DNA of 64,000 bases, from contig NZ_CP051130.1 of assembly GCF_013378055.1 (NCBI RefSeq), forward strand, positions 1,488,001 through 1,552,000, read 5' to 3'. The translations under genes and the position numbers were made by a program. Numbering within the stretch: the stretch's first letter is position 1; each line of letters opens with the position of its first letter. The notes below the pieces were generated by a model that was not told where the DNA came from, ran no database searches, and worked only from the letters and a program-made list of their open reading frames with translations. This DNA comes from Parasphingopyxis sp. CP4 (GTDB lineage: Bacteria > Pseudomonadota > Alphaproteobacteria > Sphingomonadales > Sphingomonadaceae). Below are positions 44,657 through 54,303 of the stretch, in pieces.

Positions 44657-47600
44657 ATGAGTCCTGCTGAATTCTCCATAAAAAACCGGCTCATCAGCTT
44701 CCTGGTCATCATCGGGGTGCTGGTTGGCGGATGGCTTGCCTATGGCAATATGCCGCGCTTCGAGGATCCGGAATTCACGATCCGCGAAGCTGTTGTCATT
44801 ACCCAATATCCGGGCGCAACGCCGGAAGAAGTCGCCAACGAAGTCACCGAACCGTTGGAAAGTGCGATCCAGCAGATGGGCGAGGTTGAGGAAGTTCGTT
44901 CGGTATCGTCTGACGGCCTGTCTCGGATCACGGTCGAGATCAAATATGGCGATTCCACGACCCGCGACGCATTGCAGCTGATCTGGACAAAGCTGCGCAA
45001 TCGGGTGCGCGATGCGCAAAGCTCGCTGCCGCCCGGTGCGGAAGAATCTATCGTCAATGACGATTTTGGTGACGTTTATGGCATCTATTATCTGATCACC
45101 GGCGAGGGTTATTCGCCGCGCGAGCTATACGAATATGCCCGCGACCTGCGGACCGAACTGCTCGCAGTGGATGGCGTGGCAAAGGTCGCAATTCAGGGTC
45201 AGCAACAAGAAGTCATCTATGTCGAGATTTCGCGCGAACGCGCCTCGGCACTCGGCGTCTCGGTAGACCAGGTTTATAACGACCTCGCCCAGCAGAACTC
45301 CGTAGTCTCATCCGGCGATGTGCGGATCGGCGATCGCCGCGTCATGATCCAGCCAACCGGCGAAGTGGATTCGGTTGCCTCAATCGAGAATATCCTCGTC
45401 TCGACACCCGAAGCCGACACCGTGGTGTTCCTGCGCGATGTGGCAACGGTCCGCCGCGATTATCAGGACCCGCCAAGCTTCCAGAACCGATACAATGGCG
45501 AGCCCTCGATAGGCATCGGTGTTTCCAATGTCCCGGGAACGAATGTCGTCGCTATGGGCGAGGCAATTGATGCCGCGCTCGCCGAGAGCGAGGGCCGCCG
45601 CCCGCTCGGCATTGAGATCCACGAATATTATCACCAAGGCAAAGTAACCGACGCGGCGGTTCAGGCCTTTGCGCTCAATGTCTTGATGGCGCTCGTGATC
45701 GTGCTGGTCACACTCTATTTCTTCATGGGTTTGCGCTCGGCGATCATCATTGGCGCGGTGCTGATCCTGACGATCGCGGCCACCTTGATGACCATGTATC
45801 TGAACGGGATACCGATGCATCGAATATCGCTCGGCGCGCTGATCATTGCGCTCGGGATGCTCGTCGACAATGCGATTGTGGTGACTGAAGGGATATTGGT
45901 GGGCGTCCAAAAGGGGCGCAAGAAACTCGATATCGCCAAGGAGATTGTGAGCCGCAGCAAATGGCCGCTGCTCGGCGGCACGCTGGTCGGGATCATTGCC
46001 TTTGCGCCGATTGGCTTTGCGCCGGGGTCCACCGCAGAATTTACCGGCCATCTTTTCTGGGTGGTCCTGATCTCGCTACTCTACAGCTGGGTGTTCGCCA
46101 TCACCGCCGTACCATTATTCGCTGACATGCTGTTCAAAGAAGTCGAAGGAGACGCGGTCGAAGAGCAAGGCGATGGCAAGTTCATGACCCGCTACAAGGA
46201 CTTTATGCGCGCTGTGCTGGGTCGTCCGTGGCAGGCAGTAGGCGCTGCCGTGATGATGTTCGTCGTGGCAGTTTTCGGATTTGGCTTTGTGAAGTCGGGC
46301 TTCTTCCCGGCCTCGACTACCCCGCAGCTCGTCGTCGATGTGTGGATGCCGCAAGGCACCGATATTGAGCATACTTTTGACAATATGACCCAGCTCGAAA
46401 GCGAGGTTGCCGAGTTTGAGGGCGTGGAAGGCGTCAACACACTCATCGGAGCCGGGGCGTTGCGCTTCATGTTGGTCTATCCAGCCGAGAGCAATAATTC
46501 CTCCTATGGGCAGCTGCTACTCCAGGTCGATTACGACCAGATCGATGCGTTGATGCCGGTCATCCAGAACCATATCGATTCCAACTATCCCGATGCGCAG
46601 ACAAAGGTTTGGCGGTTCGAACTCGGGCCCGGTGGCGGATCGAAGCTGGAAGCAGAATTTTCCGGGCCGGACCCGGCCGTGCTGCGGCAACTCTCGGCCC
46701 AAGCTGAAGTGATTTATGCATCGGACGACCGGATCACGGCTGTCAAAAATGATTGGCGCCAGCGGGTAAGCGTCATCGAACCCACCTACTCCGAAGCGCG
46801 CAGCCGGCGGCTCGGCATATCGCGCGAGGATCTGGCCAACGCATTGCGCACCAATTTTTCGGGTCGCAATGTCGGCGTGTACCGCGAGGGCGATACGCTG
46901 ATACCGATCGTCGCACGGGCGCCATTGGGTGAACGCCGCGACGTGCAAAGCATCGCCAGCGTCCAGATTCCGAGCCAGGTTACTGGCGGCACGGTTCCAT
47001 TGATTGAAACAGTGACCGGCTTTGAAACAGTCTGGCGGGACGCAATGATGCGACGGATCGATCGTGTTTGGACGATCAAGGCACAGGCCGATCCTATCCC
47101 CGGTGAAATGGCATCGGTGGCCTTTGAGCGCGTGCGTCCCGCGATAGAGGCGATTGAACTACCGCCTGGCTACACCCTCACCTGGCGCGGCGAATATGGC
47201 AGCAGCACCGAAGCCAATGGCAATCTTGCGAGCACGCTACCCATGGGCTTCCTCGCCATGGTGTTGGTCGTCGTGGTGCTGTTCAACGCGCTCCGCCAGC
47301 CGCTGATCATCTGGCTCGTCGTCCCGCTCTCGATCATCGGGGTCGTGATCGGATTGCTGCTTACCAACTCCGCGCTGGAGTTTATGGCGATCCTTGGTCT
47401 GCTGTCGCTGTCGGGGCTCCTGATCAAGAATGCGATCGTGCTGGTCGATCAGATGGATCTCGAAATCCGCGAAGGAAAACCGCGCTATGATGCGGTTATC
47501 GATTCCGCTGCCAGTCGTGTCCGGCCCGTGGCGATGGGTGCGATCACGACGGTCCTCGGGGTGATCCCGCTATTCGCAGATGCCTTCTTCCGATCGATGG

Positions 47601-47725
47601 CGGTCGTGCTGGTTTTCGGTCTGAGCTTCGCCACATTGCTCACCCTGGTGCTGATTCCGGTCCTCTATCTGCTGTTCTTCCGGATCAGTCGCGATGAAAC
47701 CGCAGATGCGGAGGTCGAGGCATGA
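44657..47725 (+). CDS. RND-family efflux pump permease
   Basis: This 1022-residue inner-membrane proton-driven exporter has 12 predicted helices and two large periplasmic loops. ITQYPGATPEEVANEVTEPLE is the porter-domain opening. IIALGMLVDNAIVVTEGILVG in helix 4 contains the proton-relay aspartate of the HAE-type family, and LLSLSGLLIKNAIVLVDQMD is in helix 10. The family exports drugs, solvents or lipophilic metabolites and acts as a trimer with the adaptor and outer channel encoded on either side. It starts 9 bases after the adaptor and its stop overlaps the outer-membrane gene by 4 bases. The specificity is unknown. Confidence 0.95.
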   Translation: MSPAEFSIKNRLISFLVIIGVLVGGWLAYGNMPRFEDPEFTIREAVVITQYPGATPEEVANEVTEPLESAIQQMGEVEEVRSVSSDGLSRITVEIKYGDSTTRDALQLIWTKLRNRVRDAQSSLPPGAEESIVNDDFGDVYGIYYLITGEGYSPRELYEYARDLRTELLAVDGVAKVAIQGQQQEVIYVEISRERASALGVSVDQVYNDLAQQNSVVSSGDVRIGDRRVMIQPTGEVDSVASIENILVSTPEADTVVFLRDVATVRRDYQDPPSFQNRYNGEPSIGIGVSNVPGTNVVAMGEAIDAALAESEGRRPLGIEIHEYYHQGKVTDAAVQAFALNVLMALVIVLVTLYFFMGLRSAIIIGAVLILTIAATLMTMYLNGIPMHRISLGALIIALGMLVDNAIVVTEGILVGVQKGRKKLDIAKEIVSRSKWPLLGGTLVGIIAFAPIGFAPGSTAEFTGHLFWVVLISLLYSWVFAITAVPLFADMLFKEVEGDAVEEQGDGKFMTRYKDFMRAVLGRPWQAVGAAVMMFVVAVFGFGFVKSGFFPASTTPQLVVDVWMPQGTDIEHTFDNMTQLESEVAEFEGVEGVNTLIGAGALRFMLVYPAESNNSSYGQLLLQVDYDQIDALMPVIQNHIDSNYPDAQTKVWRFELGPGGGSKLEAEFSGPDPAVLRQLSAQAEVIYASDDRITAVKNDWRQRVSVIEPTYSEARSRRLGISREDLANALRTNFSGRNVGVYREGDTLIPIVARAPLGERRDVQSIASVQIPSQVTGGTVPLIETVTGFETVWRDAMMRRIDRVWTIKAQADPIPGEMASVAFERVRPAIEAIELPPGYTLTWRGEYGSSTEANGNLASTLPMGFLAMVLVVVVLFNALRQPLIIWLVVPLSIIGVVIGLLLTNSALEFMAILGLLSLSGLLIKNAIVLVDQMDLEIREGKPRYDAVIDSAASRVRPVAMGAITTVLGVIPLFADAFFRSMAVVLVFGLSFATLLTLVLIPVLYLLFFRISRDETADAEVEA

Positions 47726-49128
47726 AGCGCTTCCTCGCAGCAACGATGATGCCAGCGATACTGGCGGCAGCGCTGTCGGGCTGCGCGAGCTTCAGCAATG
47801 CGACTGGCGAAGCATCGGGCATTGCAGATTCCAACCTGCCGCCGGTCCCTGAACGCTGGATCATGGCGCAGGAAACGGTTGGCGACGTGCATGTTGGCTG
47901 GATCGACGCGTTTAACGATCCTGTGCTCTCGGAACTGGTTGCCGAAGCGCAAGCAAAGAACCGCAGCCTGCAGGCCACAGCCGCAGCCGTTGCGCGGGCC
48001 TATGCCTTGCTGCGCCAGTCGCAGTCGCAACTCTATCCAACGCTAGACGCAACCGCAGGAGCGGCACGCAGCGGACCGTTAGAAGGCGGACCGACCGGCA
48101 ACGCTTTTAGCCTTGGCGTGCAATCCAGCTGGGAAGTGGATGTCTGGGGCCGGGTCCGGTCCGACGTTGAAGCCGCCCGGCAAAGTGCCCGCGCGCTAGA
48201 GGCCGACTATCGCTTTGCCCAGCATTCACTCGCAGCAGCGGTCGCCCGGACCTATTTCGTCGCGATTGAAGCGCGTATGCAGATCCGTGTCGCCCAGGAT
48301 ATTGTCGACGCCCTGACCGAGATCGACCGGATCGTGCAGGTGCGCTTTGAGAATGGCTATGCGAACGCACAGGATGCTGCGCTGGCGCGCACAGACCTGG
48401 AGAGCGCGCGCGATTCCCTGCTCAGCGCACAGCTTGGCGAACGCGATGCGATCCGGGCGCTGGAAGTGCTGCTCGGTCAATATCCTGATACCGATCTCGA
48501 ATTCCCCAATCGATTGATGCGCGAGCCGCCACCGCCGCCCGCCGGACTCCCCTCACAGCTGCTCGAACGCAGGCCGGATATTATTGCTGCCGAACGCCGC
48601 ATTGCAGCGGCGATTGCCGGTGTCGACCAGGCTCAGGCCGCACGCCTCCCGCAAATCAGCCTCACTGGATCGCTCGGTGGTGCGTCAAATGAATTGTCAG
48701 ACTTGTTAGATCCTGTAAACGTGGTGTGGCGCTTGGCCGCCAATCTGCTCGCACCGATATTCGACGGTGGGCGGCGGCAAGCCCAGGTCGACGTCTCCAC
48801 CGCCGCGCAAGAAGAAGCGGTCGCCAACTATGCGGATCTCGCGCTCAATGCGTTTTCCGAAGTCGAAGGCTTGCTCGATCAGGGCAAGATATTGCGCGAA
48901 CGCCGGCGCGCGCTCTTGACGTCAGACGAAGCATCCGGCCGGGCGCTCTACATTGCGCAGCTGCGCTTTGATGAGGGCGAGAATGAGCTGATCGATGTGT
49001 TGAACATTCAGCAGCGCGTCTTCGGCACCCGTAGCAGCCTGGTCGCGATCCAGCGCTCCGTGCTGACCCACTATATCGATCTCAGCCTGGCCCTGGGTGG
49101 TGATTGGCGTTCTCCCGAAGAGGGATGA
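47722..49128 (+). CDS. Outer-membrane efflux lipoprotein, NodT/OprM type
   Basis: This 468-residue channel component has the lipoprotein signal MKRFLAATMMPAILAAALSGCASFS (lipobox LSGC). Two outer-membrane efflux repeats have the typical W-x-x-F-x-D-P-x-L region (GWIDAFNDPVLSELVAEAQAKN). VQSSWEVDVWGRVRSDVEAARQ is the NodT signature, then LLERRPDIIAAERRIAAA and FDGGRRQAQVDVSTAAQEEA. It forms a trimeric tunnel with the RND pump. The start overlaps the permease stop as ATGA. The operon (adaptor, pump, channel) is complete in the window. Confidence 0.95.
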   Translation: MKRFLAATMMPAILAAALSGCASFSNATGEASGIADSNLPPVPERWIMAQETVGDVHVGWIDAFNDPVLSELVAEAQAKNRSLQATAAAVARAYALLRQSQSQLYPTLDATAGAARSGPLEGGPTGNAFSLGVQSSWEVDVWGRVRSDVEAARQSARALEADYRFAQHSLAAAVARTYFVAIEARMQIRVAQDIVDALTEIDRIVQVRFENGYANAQDAALARTDLESARDSLLSAQLGERDAIRALEVLLGQYPDTDLEFPNRLMREPPPPPAGLPSQLLERRPDIIAAERRIAAAIAGVDQAQAARLPQISLTGSLGGASNELSDLLDPVNVVWRLAANLLAPIFDGGRRQAQVDVSTAAQEEAVANYADLALNAFSEVEGLLDQGKILRERRRALLTSDEASGRALYIAQLRFDEGENELIDVLNIQQRVFGTRSSLVAIQRSVLTHYIDLSLALGGDWRSPEEG

Positions 49129-49203
49129 TGAGACACGCATTCGCGGCATTTCATACCGCTGCATTTCTTGTACAATTTCAAAAAACCGATCAGGCTAGGC
49201 GCT

Positions 49204-50496
49204 ATGCAACATTTTGATCGCCTGTTCCGTTCTGCCGAGGTTGAAGCCGAAGCGCTGATCGGCATTGCCCGTATGCTGGTCGCAACAATCCTCGGACTTG
49301 CCGCATTCGTCTTGATTCAGCGCGCAGGCATGCCGTCCGATCCGAATACAGTGTCCGAGGTCTATCACTCGCTGACCGTGCTCACCCTCTATTTCTGTCT
49401 CGGTGTGCTCTCTGTCGGGATCGTGAAGCTGGGGCTGTATCGGACCTGGATCGCGTGGGTTTTAGCGGTTGCCGAAGTCATCCTGATCGCGGTCAATATT
49501 TACACTGACCTGAATTCTGCGGGCGCGAGTTCCTTCGCTGCGCTGTCGTCTCCCGCCGGTTATCTGCTCGCTGTGTTCCTGGTTCTGCAAACCCTGCGCT
49601 ATCGGCTGGTCTTTCAGATTACGACGTCGCTGCTGCTGGTCAGCGCGGTCATCGGCCTCTTACTGTTCAATCCAGGCGCCGGAAACGCGCCTGACGAGCC
49701 GACTCTCCGCTATCTCACGTCCAACTATACCGGTATTCCCAATTTTGTACGTATTATCATGCTGTTGTTGGTCATCAGTATCGCCGCCCTGTCTGTGTGG
49801 CGCGGTCGAAAATTGATCCACGGCATTGCTGACGAAGTCGAAGTACGCGCCAATCAGAAACGCTTCCTGCCGGGCGAACTCGCGGACCAGATGACGAACG
49901 CTGACATATCGCGCCTGCGCGCCGGCCGGCTGGCCAATCTCGTCATCATGTTTGTCGATATCCGCGGCTTCACAGCCCTATCGGAATCCTTCCAACCGGC
50001 AGAGATCAGCGCTTTCCTCAGCGAGTATCGCTCCCGCATCACGCGCGTCGTTGCCGCGCATGATGGTGTGGTCGACAAATTTATCGGCGATGGCGCACTG
50101 ATTGTCTTCGGCCTCGAAGAAGATTCCGCATCGGCTGCGGGCAATGCCATTGCGGCCGGCAAGGAAGCCCTGGCCGAACTGGAACGATGGAATGATTTGC
50201 GCACCGCGCGCAACCTGCCGCCGATCTCGGTTGTGATCGCTGTGCATGCCGGCGAAGTCATGGTGGGAGCAATTGGCGATGAAGAGCGACTTGAATTCAG
50301 CGTGATTGGTGCGCCGGTAAACGAAGCCTCGCGCCTCGAAGCCGTTGCCAAGGCAGAGGATGCCGTAATGGTGGTGTCGGAACAGGTGCTCAGCAATGTG
50401 CTGGGCTCTGATCGCGATTCCGGCTGGAAACCGCTGGGAGACGTGGCGTTGCGCGGAACATCTCACCCGACAAAATTATTCGCGCTGCGCGACTAG
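49204..50496 (+). CDS. Membrane-bound adenylate/guanylate cyclase (class III)
   Basis: This 430-residue protein has six hydrophobic segments in the first 210 residues (for example MLVATILGLAAFVLIQRAG, WVLAVAEVILIAVNIY and IIMLLLVISIAALSVW). A class III catalytic domain follows at about 240-420. Metal-binding Asp is in VIMFVDIRGFTALSE and in DKFIGDGALIVFG. The transition-state Asn/Arg lie in NEASRLEAVAKAEDA. It would make cAMP from ATP in the cytoplasm under control of the membrane part. ATG 49204 (MQHFDRLFR) is preferred over the TTG at 49168. It follows the efflux operon by 75 bases. The signal it senses is unknown. Confidence 0.92.
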   Translation: MQHFDRLFRSAEVEAEALIGIARMLVATILGLAAFVLIQRAGMPSDPNTVSEVYHSLTVLTLYFCLGVLSVGIVKLGLYRTWIAWVLAVAEVILIAVNIYTDLNSAGASSFAALSSPAGYLLAVFLVLQTLRYRLVFQITTSLLLVSAVIGLLLFNPGAGNAPDEPTLRYLTSNYTGIPNFVRIIMLLLVISIAALSVWRGRKLIHGIADEVEVRANQKRFLPGELADQMTNADISRLRAGRLANLVIMFVDIRGFTALSESFQPAEISAFLSEYRSRITRVVAAHDGVVDKFIGDGALIVFGLEEDSASAAGNAIAAGKEALAELERWNDLRTARNLPPISVVIAVHAGEVMVGAIGDEERLEFSVIGAPVNEASRLEAVAKAEDAVMVVSEQVLSNVLGSDRDSGWKPLGDVALRGTSHPTKLFALRD

Positions 50497-50622
50497 TGCT
50501 CGATCACTCAGGCAGCGATTTTCGCGGCCATCTTGCGGAAAAGCTGTGTCATTCTCGCGCAACCATCGATACGCTTGTTAGAAAGATAGATCAGAAGAAG
50601 AGTGACAAGGGGCGCACAGATC

Positions 50623-51363
50623 ATGGCAGATGAACTGGATTTCACCGGCAAGACAGTGCTCGTCGTGGGCGGGTCGAGCGGCATCGGCAACGGAATCGCC
50701 CAGGGGTTTCGTGCCAAAGGTGCCGAGGTTCATATCTGGGGAACCCGCGCAAACGCAGCCGATTATGACGGTGTCGAAGGATCGGATCTTGAAGGGCTGC
50801 ACTATGCGCAAGTCGATGTGTCCGATTTCGACAGTATCAATAGCGCCTCGCCTGACTTTGATACCCTAGACGTACTCGTCCTGAGCCAGGGAATAGTCCG
50901 CTACAAGCGCGCCGAGTTTGAAAAAGCCGGCTGGGACGAAGTGATGGACGTGAACATCAATTCGGTGATGCACACGGCAAACGCGTTTCGCGATATGCTG
51001 GCTGAGAGCAATGGATCGGTGATCATCGTCAGCTCAGTATCCGGCTTCCGCGCCAATATCGGCAATCCTGCCTATGCCGCATCGAAAGCCGCTGCCGTCA
51101 GCCTCACCAAGACATTAGGCCAAGCTTGGGCCCGCTACGGGATCAGGGTCAATGGCCTCGCACCCGGCCTGATACCGACAAAGCTGACAGCCGTAACGAC
51201 AGACAATGACAAGCGGCTGGAAGCCAGTCTGCAGGCCATCCCGCTCGGTCGCCCCGGCACACCTGATGAAATGGCCGGTGTCGCGCTGTTTCTTGCATCG
51301 CCGCTCGCCTCCTACGTCCAGGGCCATACTGTGATCGCCGATGGCGGCCTGACGCTCAGCTAG
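50623..51363 (+). CDS. Short-chain dehydrogenase/reductase
   Basis: This is a 246-residue classical SDR. The nucleotide-binding loop VLVVGGSSGIGNGIAQGF is at about 12-29. The catalytic YxxxK is in NPAYAASKAAAVSLTKTLG, with Ser in VIIVSSVSGF and Asn in DVNINSVMHTANAF. The later APGLIPTKLTAVT is the flexible substrate loop. The enzyme would oxidise an alcohol or reduce a ketone using NAD(P). ATG 50623 is used; a GTG at 50602 is possible, and AAGGGG near 50608 could serve it. The next gene, an MFS transporter, starts 4 bases after the stop, so the two are linked. Confidence 0.9.
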   Translation: MADELDFTGKTVLVVGGSSGIGNGIAQGFRAKGAEVHIWGTRANAADYDGVEGSDLEGLHYAQVDVSDFDSINSASPDFDTLDVLVLSQGIVRYKRAEFEKAGWDEVMDVNINSVMHTANAFRDMLAESNGSVIIVSSVSGFRANIGNPAYAASKAAAVSLTKTLGQAWARYGIRVNGLAPGLIPTKLTAVTTDNDKRLEASLQAIPLGRPGTPDEMAGVALFLASPLASYVQGHTVIADGGLTLS

Positions 51364-51367
51364 GCCC

Positions 51368-52567
51368 TTGCGTGACTATCTCCCAGATCGGGTCGTTATC
51401 GGGCTCGCCATCGCCTCTGCGATAGTCACGGCCAATGCCTATTATATCCACCCGATCATCGCGCCCGTCGCCGCCGACTTTGAAGTCAGCGCGGCGCAAG
51501 TCGGCGCGGTTCCGGCGTTCAATCAGTTTGCCCTGGCTCTCGGGATCTTGCTCCTGCTGCCGCTTGGCGATCGGTTCAGCAATCGGCGATTGGTTCCGCT
51601 GTTTCTAGCCGCCCAGGTCGGGGCGCTGGCGCTTATGACGGTTGCGCAAAGCTTCTGGCTGTTCGTCACCGGTTCGGCATTGCTCGGCTTTTTCACTGTC
51701 GCGCCCTATTTGCTGCCTGCCTTTGTTTCCAAGCGTGTGCCACCCGAACGGCTCGGCCATGTGACCGCAATCCTCACCACCGGCGTGATCGCCGGCGTGC
51801 TGCTCTCGCGCACCGGGTCGGGTGTGATCGCGGAATATCTGGGATGGCGGAGCGTATATGGCATGGCGACGCTGCTGATGCTGGCCTCGGTCGTGGTCCT
51901 GCCGATCCTGATGCGCGAAGACAGCCCGCCACCCGATGACAGCGAAGCCCTGCCCTATGGCCAGCTGCTGTCCTCGCTGTTCGGCATGCTGCGCGCAAAC
52001 CCGCAGATCATGGTCTCCGGAATTATCCAGGGATTGAGCTTTGCCATCTTCCTCGTCCTGTGGCTCGGTCTTGGCCTTCACCTGACCAGCCCGGAGATGG
52101 GATATGGCACCGATGTCGTCGGTTATCTCGCGGCGATTGCCGCGATCAACCTGCTCACCACGACGCGGTTCGGTCGCCTCGCCGACCGGCTGGGCGCCCA
52201 TCGCGCGCGCTTGCTGATGGTGTTGATCCAGATGGTTGGCGTATTGCTGCTTTTCCCGGCGGGAAACAATATCTGGCTGCTCCTCATCCCGCTCACGCTT
52301 ATGAATATATCGGGGCCAGTCATCGATATCAGCGGCCGGATGACGGTTCTCGATCAGCCACCGCAAATCCGCACCCGCTTGATGACGCTCTACATAGTCT
52401 TCATGTTCCTCGGCGGAGGGCTGGGAAGCTGGAGCGGCACGATTGCCTATGACCTTTCCGGCTGGGCAGGCACAACAGGGCTCGCCGCGATATTGTCACT
52501 ATTGGTTGTCTGCCTTGCCTATTTTGCGAAGCGGCAGGCCGGCAAGACTGCAAGTGAGACGAGATAA
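51368..52567 (+). CDS. MFS transporter
   Basis: This 399-residue protein has about 12 hydrophobic helices arranged as two halves. The loop after helix 2 reads LPLGDRFSNRRLVPLFLAAQVGALALM, the MFS motif G-D-R-x-x-x-R-R. The second half carries LADRLGAHRARLLMVLIQ in the equivalent place. It could export or import a small metabolite, probably one linked to the SDR genes on either side. The start codon is TTG at 51368, with no better in-frame start seen. The substrate is unreadable. The next gene has a strong ribosome binding site that begins within this stop codon. Confidence 0.88.
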   Translation: MRDYLPDRVVIGLAIASAIVTANAYYIHPIIAPVAADFEVSAAQVGAVPAFNQFALALGILLLLPLGDRFSNRRLVPLFLAAQVGALALMTVAQSFWLFVTGSALLGFFTVAPYLLPAFVSKRVPPERLGHVTAILTTGVIAGVLLSRTGSGVIAEYLGWRSVYGMATLLMLASVVVLPILMREDSPPPDDSEALPYGQLLSSLFGMLRANPQIMVSGIIQGLSFAIFLVLWLGLGLHLTSPEMGYGTDVVGYLAAIAAINLLTTTRFGRLADRLGAHRARLLMVLIQMVGVLLLFPAGNNIWLLLIPLTLMNISGPVIDISGRMTVLDQPPQIRTRLMTLYIVFMFLGGGLGSWSGTIAYDLSGWAGTTGLAAILSLLVVCLAYFAKRQAGKTASETR

Positions 52568-52580
52568 GGAGAATTACACG

Positions 52581-53375
52581 ATGAAGTTCGAACCAGGATT
52601 GGCAGCGGTCGTAACCGGCGGGGCGTCAGGGCTCGGCAACGCTAGCGCGCGGGCCTTGGCCGGGGCGGGCTTCAAGGTCGCGATTTTCGATATCAACGCA
52701 GACGCAGGCCAGCCCAAGGCGGACGAAATCGGTGCGACCTTCCAACATGTCGACATTACCGATGAACAATCGGTGCTCGATGGGTTCGAAGCCGCCCGCG
52801 ATGCCCATGGCCAGGAACGGGTGACGGTGCATTGCGCGATGACATCCGGCCGCGGCAAGACACTGCGCTATGACAAGGAGCTGGGCGGATTTGTCCGGCT
52901 CGCGACCGATGAATATGAAAAGGGCGCGCAAGGCATCCTCGTCGCCAGCTACCGGATCGCATCAATCTCCGCACTCGGTATGGCCAATGCCGAACCTCTC
53001 AACGAGGACGGCGAACGCGGGTGCATTACGCTGACGAGCTCGGCCGCTGCCCAGGACGGACAGATCGGCCAGGTCATTTACGGTTCAAACAAAGCCGGTG
53101 TGAACGGGCTCGTACTGCCCATGGCGCGCGACCTGATGGATATCGGGATCCGCGTCAATTCGATCATGCCGGGTATATTTGCGACGCCGCCGATGCTCGG
53201 CATGAAGGATCGCGCACCGGCAATGTTCGATCATCTCGCCGCGTCCGTCCCCTTCCCCAAGCGGCTCGGCAACCCGGACGAATTTGGCAGCCTGATCCTT
53301 GAACTCGCGCGCAACACCTATTTCAACGGACAGGCATTGCGGCTGGATGGCGCCATCCGGATGCCACCCAAATAA
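52581..53375 (+). CDS. SDR oxidoreductase (3-hydroxyacyl-CoA dehydrogenase-like)
   Basis: This 264-residue classical SDR has the Rossmann loop VVTGGASGLGNASARALAGAGF at its start. ITLTSSAAAQDGQ holds the active-site Ser and VIYGSNKAGVNGLVLPMAR the YxxxK. The overall pattern, including the short acid-rich sequence FDINADAGQPKADE and IMPGIFATPPM, resembles type-2 (HSD17B10-like) 3-hydroxyacyl-CoA dehydrogenases. This fits its place beside the hydratase, acyl-CoA dehydrogenases and thiolase. AAGGAGA at 52566-52572 fixes the ATG. It ends 12 bases before the convergent enoyl-CoA hydratase. Confidence 0.88.
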   Translation: MKFEPGLAAVVTGGASGLGNASARALAGAGFKVAIFDINADAGQPKADEIGATFQHVDITDEQSVLDGFEAARDAHGQERVTVHCAMTSGRGKTLRYDKELGGFVRLATDEYEKGAQGILVASYRIASISALGMANAEPLNEDGERGCITLTSSAAAQDGQIGQVIYGSNKAGVNGLVLPMARDLMDIGIRVNSIMPGIFATPPMLGMKDRAPAMFDHLAASVPFPKRLGNPDEFGSLILELARNTYFNGQALRLDGAIRMPPK

Positions 53376-53387
53376 GCGTGTCTGGCG

Positions 53388-54191
53388 CTATTCGCCGGTG
53401 AAGTTGGGCGCGCGCTTCTCAAGGAACGCGTCGACGGCTTCTTCATGATCGCGCGTTTCGTGGATAACCGCCTGATAGGCAGCCGATAATTCAAGAATGT
53501 CGGAATAGCGCTGGGCTTGAGCTTCGCGCAGCAAGCGCTTGGTCAAGCGCACGGCACGCGGTGGATTTTCCGCGATCTTGGCGGCAATCCCCTGGGCTGC
53601 ATCCATCAGCTCATCGTCCGGCACCACCTGGGAGAAGAGGCCCATATCCAGGCCCGCAGCGGCACTAAATCGCTCGCCGGTCAAAAACAGTTCGGCCGCT
53701 TTCGAATAGCCGAGGATCTGCTGCAGCGACCATGCCCCGCCATCGCCGGGCACGATGCCAACCTTGATAAAGCTCGCCGCGCATTTCGCGCTCTCGGCCG
53801 CGACGCGCACATCGCACAGGCAGGCAAGATCGAGCCCGAGCCCGATCGCATGGCCGTTGACGGCAGCAATCATCGGCACATTGGATTCCATGAATGCACG
53901 GGTGATCTTCTGAACGCCGCGACGATAGTTGGACATGGTGTCTGCGGGGATCGGCAACCGGCCAATACCGGTCTTGTCCTTCATGCCCTTGAGGTTGCCG
54001 CCGGCACAAAAGGCTCGGCCATTGCCTGTCAGTATCGCGACGCTGATCGCTGGATCTTCCTCAATCGCTTCGAGCGCACCGATCAGGTCTTCACAATGCT
54101 CGCGCGTGCCGATCGCGTTCAGCGTATCCGGGCTGTTGAGCAGAAGGATCGCCACCCGGCCATTGGTTTCGCGCTGTACAAAATCACCCAT
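53388..54191 (-). CDS. Enoyl-CoA hydratase/isomerase family protein
   Basis: This 267-residue crotonase-fold protein has ISVAILTGNGRAFCAGGNLKGM, the first oxyanion-hole segment, and VNGHAIGLGLDLACLCDVRVAAESAKCAASFIKVGIVPGDGG, with the second oxyanion-hole Gly and the region of the catalytic Glu (here the family position is GDGGAW). It would hydrate or isomerise an enoyl-CoA. GAGGAGAG at 54196-54203 on the same strand fixes the ATG at 54191; the frame extends to 54260 without support. It is divergent from the acyl-CoA dehydrogenase pair. Confidence 0.88.
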   Translation of the reverse strand: MGDFVQRETNGRVAILLLNSPDTLNAIGTREHCEDLIGALEAIEEDPAISVAILTGNGRAFCAGGNLKGMKDKTGIGRLPIPADTMSNYRRGVQKITRAFMESNVPMIAAVNGHAIGLGLDLACLCDVRVAAESAKCAASFIKVGIVPGDGGAWSLQQILGYSKAAELFLTGERFSAAAGLDMGLFSQVVPDDELMDAAQGIAAKIAENPPRAVRLTKRLLREAQAQRYSDILELSAAYQAVIHETRDHEEAVDAFLEKRAPNFTGE

Positions 54192-54303
54192 TCCGCTCTC
54201 CTCTTCACTGACCGCATAGCGCGGACCGCCCGGATCGACCATAGCCGAGCCGCCCCGCAATTAGGCTTTGCCATGGATCGATTTGTGCTTAGAACCACCG
54301 CAC

